Origin: an uncultured Butyricicoccus sp.
Lineage (GTDB): Bacteria; Bacillota; Clostridia; Oscillospirales; Butyricicoccaceae
DNA length: 12,622 nt
Assembly (NCBI GenBank): GCA_947575935.1
Contig: CANPPM010000043.1
Location: forward strand, 1 to 12,622
Direction: 5' to 3'
The position numbers were made by a program, and so were the translations under genes. Every line of letters starts with the position of its first letter. Position 1 is the first letter of the stretch. Below are positions 1 to 6,250 of the stretch, piece by piece. The notes under the pieces were generated by a model. The model was not told the DNA's origin. It ran no database searches and saw nothing but the letters and a program-made list of their open reading frames with translations.

Positions 1-393
1 TTTTTTTTTTTTGGGGGGGCTTTAAATAATTTTATCGCAAACTGTGACGCGCCCCGCAACCCCGGGCCCTCTTCGTTAGAAAAGGGGAATATGGTGAACT
101 TTAATAAGATGTGGGCGGTAACAGTGACAGAAGCATGCAGCCGCCCAGGATTTGGATACAGAGGGAACTGGGGGAGCTTGTCTGTCTGCATTGCATTATA
201 CAGGATTCATCGCCTGAAATGATGAGCAAATGATTTCGGATTCGTAAAGAAATTGTGAACAAAAAAGATGCATAGGACAGGTTTTGGAGAAGTTTGGATG
301 TTTTTGTGGAACTTTTAGAAAAGGGATCCAACACTTAACCAGAATGGGGAGGGGCGGTACAGCTTCCGGGGAGGGACTGCGCGCCCCGGCTCC
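1..393. other. No gene seen; probable contig edge plus non-coding DNA
   Basis: The first 12 bases are T and the next 7 are G, which is unlike the rest of the window and looks like a contig end or base-calling artefact. The remainder is mixed-composition DNA without a convincing ribosome site plus reading frame. A 77-codon minus-strand frame (101-334) has low-complexity Ser/Leu-rich content and no recognisable domain. One inverted repeat, GGGCGG (113-118) with CCGCCC (141-146), could form a 6-bp stem. A second, CCGGGG/CCCCGG near 365-387, lies just beyond the stop of the minus-strand gene but has no T tract, so I do not call it a terminator. Confidence 0.5.
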
Positions 394-720
394 TTATGAA
401 TAGTCCTCCAGAAGGTGGGCAATGGCCTCTTCGTCGGGCAGGTCGATGCCGGCCTCGAGTGCCTCGCGGTCGGCGCGCGGAAGTGAGGAGACTTCGATCT
501 CTGTCACCTCCATCGGAAAGCGTGCGCCCGCCCGGTAAATCGCAACCCGGCCTTCGACGATGCGCGCAGCGTATTTTGCCGCCGGTTCTGCCGGGGCGGA
601 GACGGGCAGGGGCTCCGGTGCGTTCGCCTGTATCAGGGCATAAGAGGAAAGGCCGGTCAGCGCCGCAGCCAGCGGAAGCACAAGCAGTGCGCGGCGTCGG
701 AAAAGAATCGATTGCGGCAT
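394..720 (-). CDS. Small exported protein with BofC C-terminal-type domain
   Basis: The product is 108 residues. Residues 1-10 are basic (MPQSILFRRR) and are followed by a hydrophobic segment at about 11-30, giving a signal peptide or single membrane anchor. A Pro/Ala-rich linker covers about 33-48. The rest (about 50-108) contains the pattern Y-AA-RI-V-EGRVAIYRAG, then SSLPRADREALEAGI, ending in LLEDYS. I recognise this as the BofC C-terminal-like domain common in clostridial hypothetical proteins. In Bacillus, BofC is a forespore-secreted inhibitor of SpoIVB signalling in the sigma-K checkpoint. Here only the C-terminal domain is present, so the partner is unknown. The ATG at 720 is chosen because GGAGG lies 7 bases upstream on the minus strand and the signal peptide begins there. 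The frame stays open to 996, but that extension has no domain character. It stands alone, divergent from the thioesterase operon. Confidence 0.72.
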   Translation of the reverse strand: MPQSILFRRRALLVLPLAAALTGLSSYALIQANAPEPLPVSAPAEPAAKYAARIVEGRVAIYRAGARFPMEVTEIEVSSLPRADREALEAGIDLPDEEAIAHLLEDYS

Positions 721-981
721 GGTATCGCCTCCAGTTATTTTTCGGTATGGTGTTTTACAATCTGTTTCGCAGTTTCCGGGCGCCGGATGGAGGGGGCTTT
801 GCCGCCGGCGCTTGGGGCAGCCTGGCACACCCGCTGAAAATGGAAGGGAAGCGCTGTCCCACACGCGTTCCCCGTCGGGAGGAGCTGGTATTGAAAAGAC
901 TGCGATAAAGGAAAGATGGACAAAAAACTGGAAATTATACCCTTTAAAATGAAAATAATGAGAAAATATGCCGCACGCTTC
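721..981. other. Divergent intergenic region, leader of the BofC-domain gene
   Basis: No gene is seen. On the minus strand TATAAT (939-934) is a good sigma-A -10, but no clear -35 lies 16-18 bases upstream. Also on the minus strand, GCATATT (971-965) is followed 13 bases later by CATTTTAA (951-944). The first element and the spacing fit the B. subtilis sigma-E consensus, but the second element matches only in its CAT. A 7-bp inverted repeat GCGCCGG (780-786) / CCGGCGC (805-811) lies in the presumed roughly 200-base leader, with no T tract on either side. Confidence 0.3.
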
Positions 982-1010
982 TTGCTTTTCCGACAAGCGT
1001 GTGATATAAT
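982..1010 (+). promoter_or_regulatory. Sigma-A promoter of the thioesterase-mutY-glycosylase operon
   Basis: The -35 is TTGCTT (982-987). A 17-base spacer leads to a perfect TATAAT (1005-1010), with an extended -10 TG at 1002-1003. The expected transcript start is near 1017, leaving a leader of about 110 bases before the first start codon. Confidence 0.8.
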
Positions 1011-1046
1011 TTTTTAAAATCTGCCATTTTAAGAGCCTGGTATGAT

Positions 1047-1100
1047 CCTGCGGTATGCCGGCCGGAAAACCGGTCGGCAGGTAGCGGACGCAGGCGCAGG
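1047..1100 (+). promoter_or_regulatory. Structured 5' leader of the thioesterase-mutY operon
   Basis: TGCCGGCCGG (1056-1065) pairs with CCGGTCGGCA (1070-1079), with one G.U pair and an AAAA loop. This hairpin is enclosed by CCTGCG (1047-1052) pairing with CGCAGG at 1089-1094, or alternatively with a tandem second copy at 1095-1100. The structure ends about 13 bases before the AGGAG ribosome site at 1113-1117. There is no T tract, so it is not an intrinsic terminator. It could affect translation or mRNA stability. It matches no riboswitch class that I recognise. Confidence 0.45.
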
Positions 1101-1126
1101 GCAGCTTCTGAAAGGAGCTATTGAAG

Positions 1127-1543
1127 ATGGGCGATGCGCTTGTTTATCTACGTGAGCGTCAGGAAAACGGCGGCTATAACAAAATGCATGGGCTGCGCGT
1201 GCAGGCCGTGCGGGAGGGCTACGCCGAGGTATTGCTGCCGGCGAGCGGCGATCTTCTGAATCCGTTGGGAAACGTGCATGGCGGTGCGATCTATACCCTG
1301 TGCGACGTCGCGGCCGGGACGGCGGGCGCTTCACGCGGCCGGGTCGGCGTCACGTTGTCTGCCAGCATCAATTATTTGCGTCCAGGATACGCGGGGGAGG
1401 CGCTGACCGCTGTGACCCGTGAGATTCGGTATGGGCGTCAGACCGCGGTGTACGAAGTTACGGTGCGGCAGGGGGAAAGGCTGATTGCCACAGCGCTGTT
1501 TACGATGTATTATGCAGGGCCTTCGCAGGAGCATCCGGAATGA
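1127..1543 (+). CDS. PaaI-family hotdog-fold thioesterase
   Basis: This 138-residue protein has the usual length of a single hotdog domain. It carries the PaaI-type active-site region NPLGNVHGGAIYTLCDVAAG in its first half. The following SINYLRPG and the alternating strand pattern to the end (TVRQGERLIATALFTMYY) are also typical of the family. Such enzymes hydrolyse acyl- or aryl-CoA thioesters in the cytosol, usually as tetramers. The substrate here is not deducible, and a general CoA-scavenging or detoxifying role is the safest reading. The ATG at 1127 is preferred over an in-frame TTG at 1121, because AGGAG (1113-1117) is 9 bases from the ATG but only 3 from the TTG. It is the first gene of the operon and overlaps mutY by 4 bases, implying translational coupling with DNA repair genes without an obvious biochemical link. 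Confidence 0.88.
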   Translation: MGDALVYLRERQENGGYNKMHGLRVQAVREGYAEVLLPASGDLLNPLGNVHGGAIYTLCDVAAGTAGASRGRVGVTLSASINYLRPGYAGEALTAVTREIRYGRQTAVYEVTVRQGERLIATALFTMYYAGPSQEHPE

Positions 1544-2574
1544 CCGGCCGCGCCATTGTCCAGCCGCTGCTGGATTGGTATGCGGCCGGTCATCGCGACC
1601 TTCCTTGGCGGCGCACCCGCGACCCCTATTGCATCTGGGTGAGCGAAATTATGCTGCAGCAGACCCGTGTGGAAGCAGTACGCGGGTATTATGCGCGCTT
1701 TATGGAGGCGCTGCCCGATGTGCGGGCGCTGGCTGCGGCAGAGGAGGAGACCTGTCTTAAGCTCTGGGAGGGGCTGGGATATTATAGCCGCGTTCGTAAT
1801 CTGCATCGTGCGGCTGTCATCATCTGTCAGGAATATGGGGGAAAGCTGCCCGGTTCCTATGAGGCGCTGCTCCGGCTGCCCGGCATTGGCGATTATACCG
1901 CCGGGGCCATTGCATCGATTGCTTTTGGGGAACGTGTTCCGGCTGTGGATGGGAATGTGCTGCGCGTGGTGACGCGGCTGACCGGGGATTTCCGTCCGGT
2001 GACTGACCCGAAGGTGCGGGCCGGGCTGCGCGCATGGACTGCGGAGGCGGTGCCTGCGGGCCAGGCGGGCGCTTTCAATCAGGCGATGATGGAGCTTGGC
2101 GCGATGGTCTGTGTCCCAAACGGCGCGCCACGGTGCGGCAGCTGCCCGCTTGCCCATCTGTGTGAGGCATGCCGGGCAGGGACGGCCGCCGCCCTACCGG
2201 TGAAGCAGGCCAAAAAGCCGCGCCGCATCGAGCCCCGTACCGTCTTTCTGATTTGCAGCGGGGATAGGACGGCCCTGCGCAGGCGGCCCGACCGCGGTCT
2301 GCTCGCAGGGTTATGGGAACTGCCCTCGGCGGAAGGGGCGCTGGATCCTGCGCAGGCCAAGGCGCAGTTGGCTGCGTGGGGGATTGGGGCAGCCCGTCTG
2401 CTTTCGCTCCGTCCGGCCAAACACATTTTTACGCATGTGGAGTGGCATATGACCGGCTATTATGCCGAGTGTGAGGCGCAGGCAGGCGGCTTTGTGTGGG
2501 TCGCGCCAGAGCAGCTGCGCGAGGCGTATGCGCTGCCGTCTGCGTTTCGCCCGTTTCTGGAGGTGCTTGGATGA
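1540..2574 (+). CDS. mutY: Adenine DNA glycosylase MutY
   Basis: This 344-residue protein is of normal MutY length and removes A mispaired with 8-oxoguanine. The N-terminal half holds the HhH-GPD fold: LPWRRTRDPY near 21-30, the catalytic Glu36 in SEIMLQQTRV, the helix-hairpin-helix LLRLPGIGDYTAGAIAS (about 110-126) and the catalytic Asp137 in VDGNV. The 4Fe-4S cluster Cys are 191, 199, 202 and 208, giving C-x7-C-x2-C-x5-C. That is one residue more in the first interval than the E. coli C-x6 spacing. The C-terminal NUDIX-like 8-oxoG recognition domain starts at about 230 and contains F-T-H (297-299), the counterpart of the FSH loop described for the Geobacillus enzyme. All catalytic residues are present, so it should be active. 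The start overlaps the thioesterase stop (ATGA) and the end overlaps the next glycosylase in the same way. Confidence 0.96.
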   Translation: MTGRAIVQPLLDWYAAGHRDLPWRRTRDPYCIWVSEIMLQQTRVEAVRGYYARFMEALPDVRALAAAEEETCLKLWEGLGYYSRVRNLHRAAVIICQEYGGKLPGSYEALLRLPGIGDYTAGAIASIAFGERVPAVDGNVLRVVTRLTGDFRPVTDPKVRAGLRAWTAEAVPAGQAGAFNQAMMELGAMVCVPNGAPRCGSCPLAHLCEACRAGTAAALPVKQAKKPRRIEPRTVFLICSGDRTALRRRPDRGLLAGLWELPSAEGALDPAQAKAQLAAWGIGAARLLSLRPAKHIFTHVEWHMTGYYAECEAQAGGFVWVAPEQLREAYALPSAFRPFLEVLG

Positions 2575-3065
2575 AGCAGGAAATCGTTTACCATACGCTT
2601 CCGCCGCTGTTTGATGAGCGTTCGCGTGTGTTGATCCTGGGGACGATGCCGAGTCCAAAATCGCGAGAGGCCGGTTTTTATTACTTTCATCCGCAGAACC
2701 GGTTTTGGCCGGTGCTTTCTGCTGTGCTGGGCGAGCCGCTGCCTGAAACGATCGAAGGGCGGCGGGGACTGTGTCTGCGGCATGGCATTGCATTATGGGA
2801 CGTGTTGGCCTCCTGCTCGATTGTGGGGGCGGCGGATGCCGCGATTCGCGACCCTGTGCCGAATGATATTTCTTGGCTGTTGGCGCAGGCAGATATCCGG
2901 GCGGTCTTTTGTACCGGCGCGAAGGCGCATGCACTGTATCAAAAGTTGATTTTTCCGGAAACTGGGATTCCGGCGGTACGTCTGCCCTCAACCAGTCCGG
3001 CCAACGCCGCATGGACGCTGTCGCGTCTGTTCGAAAAATACAACTTTATAAATGAATTTATTTAA
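2571..3065 (+). CDS. DNA-deoxyinosine glycosylase (uracil-DNA glycosylase superfamily, family 6)
   Basis: The protein is 164 residues. The core motif LILGTMPSPKS (21-31) followed by GFYYFHPQNRFW (35-46), with the conserved Asn43 in HPQN, and the second motif LPSTSPANA (138-146) are those of the hypoxanthine-DNA glycosylase family. Those enzymes remove deaminated adenine (hypoxanthine) from DNA in the cytosol. Alternative labels are the broader Mug/UDG superfamily, but the YYxHPxNxFW and LPSTSPAN pair points to family 6. The ATG at 2571 overlaps the mutY stop (ATGA), so translation is probably coupled. An in-frame GTG further upstream (2496) would lie entirely inside mutY and is not used here. 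It is the last gene of the operon, and its TAA is built into the stem of the terminator. Confidence 0.88.
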   Translation: MKQEIVYHTLPPLFDERSRVLILGTMPSPKSREAGFYYFHPQNRFWPVLSAVLGEPLPETIEGRRGLCLRHGIALWDVLASCSIVGAADAAIRDPVPNDISWLLAQADIRAVFCTGAKAHALYQKLIFPETGIPAVRLPSTSPANAAWTLSRLFEKYNFINEFI

Positions 3066-3095
3066 GAGCGGGAACGCCGGAAAACCGCTCTTTTT
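3064..3095 (+). terminator. Rho-independent terminator of the repair operon
   Basis: AAGAGCGG (3064-3071) pairs with CCGCTCTT (3085-3092) around a 13-base loop, and the T run extends to 3095. The stem begins inside the stop codon of the deoxyinosine glycosylase gene. Confidence 0.88.
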
Positions 3096-3100
3096 GTTTG

Positions 3101-3132
3101 CTGAAAATATTTTCCTGACAAAAATCATATGA
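3101..3132. promoter_or_regulatory. Composite two-palindrome operator upstream of the sensory operon (copy A)
   Basis: A perfect 12-bp palindrome GAAAATATTTTC (3103-3114) is followed by the palindrome TCATATGA (3125-3132, extendable to the 10-bp ATCATATGAT at 3124-3133). Their centres are 20 bp apart, that is two helical turns. Relative to the predicted start near 3174 the centres lie at about -65 and -45, the usual place for an activator next to the -35. A second copy with identical spacing sits at 7731-7762. Binding by the response regulator of this operon is an inference. Confidence 0.5.
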
Positions 3133-3138
3133 TAATTG

Positions 3139-3167
3139 TTGATATTGCACGATGGGTATGGTAAAAT
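3139..3167 (+). promoter_or_regulatory. Promoter of the four-gene sensory operon
   Basis: TTGATA (3139-3144), a 17-base spacer and TAAAAT (3162-3167), with an extended -10 TG at 3159-3160. The start is expected near 3174. The promoter excludes any protein start before that point, which supports the TTG start at 3208. Confidence 0.75.
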
Positions 3168-3207
3168 ATTGAAAAGACATCCGGTCAGTGGGAAAGGAGC
3201 GCGGCCG

Positions 3208-4173
3208 TTGAAAAAAAACTCGCTGCTGTACGAGCTGCTGGCAGGCGCACTGCTTGGCCTGCTGTTGGTTTTATTTCTATTTCTTTATTTCCCCCCATAC
3301 GACTATTCCTACCAGCAAACTGCGGGCCGGCGCACGTTCGGTTCGGTGATGCAGACATTGTCGGATCCTTATTATCAGGCAGTGGACAATAAACTGCGCG
3401 CCATTGCCGAAAGCCGGGGTGATGTTCTGATATCAAGGGATCCCCGCCAGCGCGGGGACAAGCAGCTGGAACAAATCTTAGAGCTGATTGCGCAGCAGCC
3501 GGACGGCATTTTTGTCAGTGCGGTTGACTGGGGGCAGCTTGTCCCGGCGCTTCAGGCGGCGGAGGAGGCGGGCGTGCCGGTCATCGCGCTTGACGCCGCC
3601 CCGGATCTGGAGCGTGTTTCCGCCACGATTTCCACCGATCCTTGGGATGCCGGCCGTTTGTGTGCGTCTGATCTGATGATGCGGCTGCCGGGGGCACGGA
3701 TACTTGTTCTGGATCAGCCGGGCAACCGATACTCGAATGCTTTTGTGCGTGGTTTTCGCGACGCGCTTACAGAGGAATACCGGATCGTGGGCGAGGGCGA
3801 CGGCGGACGGCGTCTTGCTGCAGCGAGCCGGGCCTGCGGCAGCTTGCTGGAAGTGCATGGCGCGGTGGATGCTGTCGTTGCGATCAACGATCAGTCGGCA
3901 GTGGGCGCGCTGACAGCGCTTGAGTGGTATGGGCTGGATGGGCAGGTGCTGTTGTACGGGGTCGACGGTTCGCCGCAGGCGCGTTCTGCGGTACAGAAAG
4001 GGCTGATGGCCGGTACGGTGGCGCGCTATCCGTATGAGCTTGCCCAACTGGCAGGGGATGCGATGTATGCGCTGCTGGAGGACGGCGCGTTGGAAAAGAC
4101 GTCGATGCATATTGGCGTTTCCATGATAACAGCCGCCAATATTGATGATTTTGAATTGACCAGCTGGCAGTAG
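3208..4173 (+). CDS. Membrane-anchored sugar-binding (periplasmic-binding-protein-like) receptor
   Basis: The product is 321 residues with a TTG start, placed by AGGAG (3195-3199) 8 bases upstream. After MKKNS comes one hydrophobic helix (about 8-28, LL-AGALLGLLLVLFLFLYF) with no Cys at a lipobox position, so it is probably an uncleaved signal anchor. The rest is a type-1 periplasmic binding fold of the RbsB/Peripla_BP_4 kind: GSVMQTLSDPYYQAV (45-59), QPDGIFVSAVD (97-107), GVPVIALDA (122-130), RGFRDAL (181-187), VVAINDQSAVGAL (223-235) and LLYGVDG (248-254). The family binds ribose, galactose, xylose or similar sugars. The ligand cannot be named here. No ABC permease or ATPase is nearby. The next gene is a kinase with hardly any extracellular part, so I infer a receptor that presents the sugar signal to the kinase, as XylFII does for LytS in Clostridium. 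Confidence 0.82.
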   Translation: MKKNSLLYELLAGALLGLLLVLFLFLYFPPYDYSYQQTAGRRTFGSVMQTLSDPYYQAVDNKLRAIAESRGDVLISRDPRQRGDKQLEQILELIAQQPDGIFVSAVDWGQLVPALQAAEEAGVPVIALDAAPDLERVSATISTDPWDAGRLCASDLMMRLPGARILVLDQPGNRYSNAFVRGFRDALTEEYRIVGEGDGGRRLAAASRACGSLLEVHGAVDAVVAINDQSAVGALTALEWYGLDGQVLLYGVDGSPQARSAVQKGLMAGTVARYPYELAQLAGDAMYALLEDGALEKTSMHIGVSMITAANIDDFELTSWQ

Positions 4174-4284
4174 CGGCCGCCTTGTTTGCCGCTGCGCAGT
4201 GTCCATGTTACAGAGGCCCGGCGGGCCGGACTGCCGCGGGGGCAATGCCCGCAGAGGGAAACCCACGGAAAGGAGGCGGCGGGA
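4174..4284 (+). other. Hairpin-rich spacer between receptor and kinase genes
   Basis: This 111-base gap holds GGCCC (4215-4219) / GGGCC (4223-4227). It also holds a longer hairpin whose right arm GCCCGCAG (4247-4254) pairs with CTGC (4231-4234) and GGGC (4240-4243), leaving a five-base bulge. There is no T tract or promoter, so the operon probably continues through it. The structures may set relative amounts of receptor and kinase mRNA by partial termination or 3' protection. Confidence 0.35.
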
Positions 4285-5649
4285 ATGTACGAAAAAAAGA
4301 CGCAGCGCATGCTGCTGAAAATGATGTCGGGCCTGAACCTGGTGATTATACTGTTTCTTTCCATGACCATTGGGGTAACCGCCGGGCGCATTGCTGAAAG
4401 CGGGCAGGCGCGCGCCTTCTTTGATCAAGTCGATGTGGTGCCCAACGCGCCGCGCGCCGCGCCGCTGCTGGCGGTTGTCCTGTTCCTGCTGATGGTGGGG
4501 GCGATGGCGTTGGTCCGGCGGGAGGGCGTGCCGTTGCTTCGGCAGCGGCTGCTGGTTGCGCTGACGTTGTTCCTGCTGGTTGCGCTGATGATCGTACTGC
4601 GCATGAGTTATGCCGGCGTGGTGCTGCTGGTGGCCGCCGAGCTGCTTGTTTTTTTCGAGTCGCGCCAGACGCAGACGATTTTTATTGGCGGGATGACCGT
4701 ACTGTTTCTGTGCAGCGACTATGATCTGATCAGCCTGCAGCTGCCGATGGTTTCTTTTCAGGAATATCTGTTTTATTATAACACGAATACGGCAAACCTC
4801 CTGCTTTCTACCAAAAACGTCTTGATTTCCATTAATATGCTGCTGTTTATTATGATCATCGTACAGATGTCTCTGCAGCGTTCGGCCGAGCATGAAAAGG
4901 TGATCCGGCTGAACCGCGAGCTTGGCGAGGCCAATCAGCGCATTATGGCGTATGCCATTGAGAGCGAACGGAACGCCTTGGTTCAGGAGAGGAACCGGCT
5001 CGCACGGGAAATTCACGATTCCATCGGCCATACCCTGACCGGTATTTCGGCCGGATTGGATGCCTGCATGACCCTGGTCGATCATTCGCCCGAGCGAGTT
5101 AAGCAGCAGCTGGCTGTACTGGCCGACGTTTCGCGCAGCGGCCTGCGGGACGTCCGCCGTTCGGTGCACGCGCTTGAGGCCGAGCCGGAGGATCTCACGA
5201 TTGCCGAGGCGGTGCGCAAGATGGTGCGGGACAGCCAGGCGGCCTCGGGCGTGCAGATCACGCTGGAAAGTGTGCTGGATGAGATTGAGTTGCAGATGGA
5301 TGAGGCGGATACGGTGTATCGTATCGTGCAGGAAAGCATGACCAATGCGATCAAACACGGCCATGCAACCGGGATCCATGTCCGGATCAAACGGCAGGGG
5401 CGGTGGCTGGCCGTCTTGGTGCACGATAACGGAATCGGCTGTGAGGCGTTCCACAAGGGGTTTGGACTTCGGCATATGGAAAAACGGGTCGCCCTACTGG
5501 GCGGCAGCCTGCGGGTAAAGAGCCTTTGGGGCTTTACGGTTCGGGCGCGGCTGAATATCAGATGGAGGGATGAGAATGATCAAGGTATTGATAGCGGACG
5601 ATCAGGAGCTGATCCGGCAGAGCCTGCAAATCGTACTGAGCGCATGTGA
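4285..5649 (+). CDS. NarL-type sensor histidine kinase with six membrane helices
   Basis: The protein is 454 residues. ATG 4285 is set by AGGAGG (4271-4276), 8 bases upstream. Six hydrophobic segments (about 15-34, 60-77, 89-106, 108-124, 130-146, 178-196) leave only two short outside loops (about 35-59 and 147-177). Basic residues fall on the predicted inner side. A helical linker (197-234) leads to a HisKA_3 dimerisation domain with ERNRLAREIHDSIGHTL and the phospho-acceptor His244. The HATPase_c domain has the N box QESMTNAIKHG (349-359, Asn354), the G1 box DNGIG (381-385) and GFGL (392-395). It should phosphorylate the response regulator encoded next. There is no PAS, GAF or large extracellular domain, so the input probably comes through the membrane from the tethered binding proteins. 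Unusually, the last 24 residues (431-454) are encoded inside the response-regulator gene in another frame, a 74-base overlap. Confidence 0.92.
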   Translation: MYEKKTQRMLLKMMSGLNLVIILFLSMTIGVTAGRIAESGQARAFFDQVDVVPNAPRAAPLLAVVLFLLMVGAMALVRREGVPLLRQRLLVALTLFLLVALMIVLRMSYAGVVLLVAAELLVFFESRQTQTIFIGGMTVLFLCSDYDLISLQLPMVSFQEYLFYYNTNTANLLLSTKNVLISINMLLFIMIIVQMSLQRSAEHEKVIRLNRELGEANQRIMAYAIESERNALVQERNRLAREIHDSIGHTLTGISAGLDACMTLVDHSPERVKQQLAVLADVSRSGLRDVRRSVHALEAEPEDLTIAEAVRKMVRDSQAASGVQITLESVLDEIELQMDEADTVYRIVQESMTNAIKHGHATGIHVRIKRQGRWLAVLVHDNGIGCEAFHKGFGLRHMEKRVALLGGSLRVKSLWGFTVRARLNIRWRDENDQGIDSGRSGADPAEPANRTERM

Positions 5650-6250
5650 GGATATCGAGGTGGTTGCGACGGCCCGCAACGGCCGTGAGGTGCTCAGCGC
5701 TGTCCGCCGCACCTCCCCCGACGTCGTATTGATGGATATCCGCATGCCCGAAATGGACGGGATCCAGTGCACCAAGATTTTGAAGGAAAACGATCCCTCA
5801 CTGCGCATCCTGGTACTGACCACCTTTGACGATGACCAGTTTGTGTATCAGGCGCTTAAGCACGGCGCGTGCGGCTACCTGCTCAAGGGCGTATCAATGG
5901 AGGAGCTTGCGGGCGCCGTCCGGACGGCGGCCAAAGGGGGCTCTATGATCCATCCAACGGTGGCTTCCAAGGTGCTTCGCCTGTTTGCACAGATGGCGCA
6001 GAGCGACCTGCGGATTGAGGTTGCCTCTGGGGGGGCTGAAGAGCTGGGGCGTACGGAGCGCAAGATTGTTGAGCAGGTGGGGCGCGGCTTGTCCAACCGT
6101 GAGATTGCACAGGTACTCAGCTTGTCTGAGGGGACCGTGCGTAATTATCTGAGTACGATTCTGGGGAAGCTGGGCCTGCGGGACCGTACACAGCTTGCTA
6201 TCTGGTCGGTACAGACCGGGTTTGCCGCGGGTAAGCGGCTGCAGTTATGA
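5576..6250 (+). CDS. NarL/FixJ-family response regulator (REC plus LuxR-type HTH)
   Basis: The product is 224 residues. The receiver domain (about 1-120) has the acidic pair Asp8-Asp9 in LIADDQ, the phospho-acceptor Asp54 in VVLMDIRMPEMDG, Thr82-Thr83 in LVLTTFDDD and Lys104 in GYLLKG. A linker follows, and then a LuxR-type helix-turn-helix from about 155: LGRTERKIVEQVGRGLSNRE, then IAQVLSLSEGTVRNYLSTIL. It should bind DNA as a dimer after phosphorylation by the upstream kinase. ATG 5576 is preferred because GGAGG (5564-5568) is 7 bases away. An ATG at 5570 would be too close to it. The stop overlaps the following binding-protein gene (ATGA). Likely targets are its own promoter and the gap at 7522-7982, where matched palindrome pairs occur (inference). 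Confidence 0.94.
   Translation: MIKVLIADDQELIRQSLQIVLSACEDIEVVATARNGREVLSAVRRTSPDVVLMDIRMPEMDGIQCTKILKENDPSLRILVLTTFDDDQFVYQALKHGACGYLLKGVSMEELAGAVRTAAKGGSMIHPTVASKVLRLFAQMAQSDLRIEVASGGAEELGRTERKIVEQVGRGLSNREIAQVLSLSEGTVRNYLSTILGKLGLRDRTQLAIWSVQTGFAAGKRLQL

Noticed and set aside
721..996. N-terminal extension of the BofC-domain gene to 996
   Set aside because: The frame is open, but it lacks a ribosome site and would bury the clear signal peptide. GGAGG before 720 fixes the start.
2311..3012. A 233-codon minus-strand frame opposite mutY and the deoxyinosine glycosylase gene
   Set aside because: It covers catalytic motifs of two certain genes and shows no homology-like pattern itself.
3136..3207. 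Upstream TTG start of the receptor gene at 3136
   Set aside because: It lies inside the -35/-10 region of the operon promoter and has no ribosome site.
4186..4284. Upstream start of the kinase at 4186
   Set aside because: It would add a hairpin-encoded Arg/Pro-rich stretch without a ribosome site. AGGAGG precedes ATG 4285.
3478..5475. A 665-codon open frame on the minus strand across the receptor and kinase genes
   Set aside because: It is antisense to two genes with clear domains. Its product is rich in His, Arg, Gln and Pro, as expected from reverse reading of GC-rich codons, and it has no domain or ribosome site.
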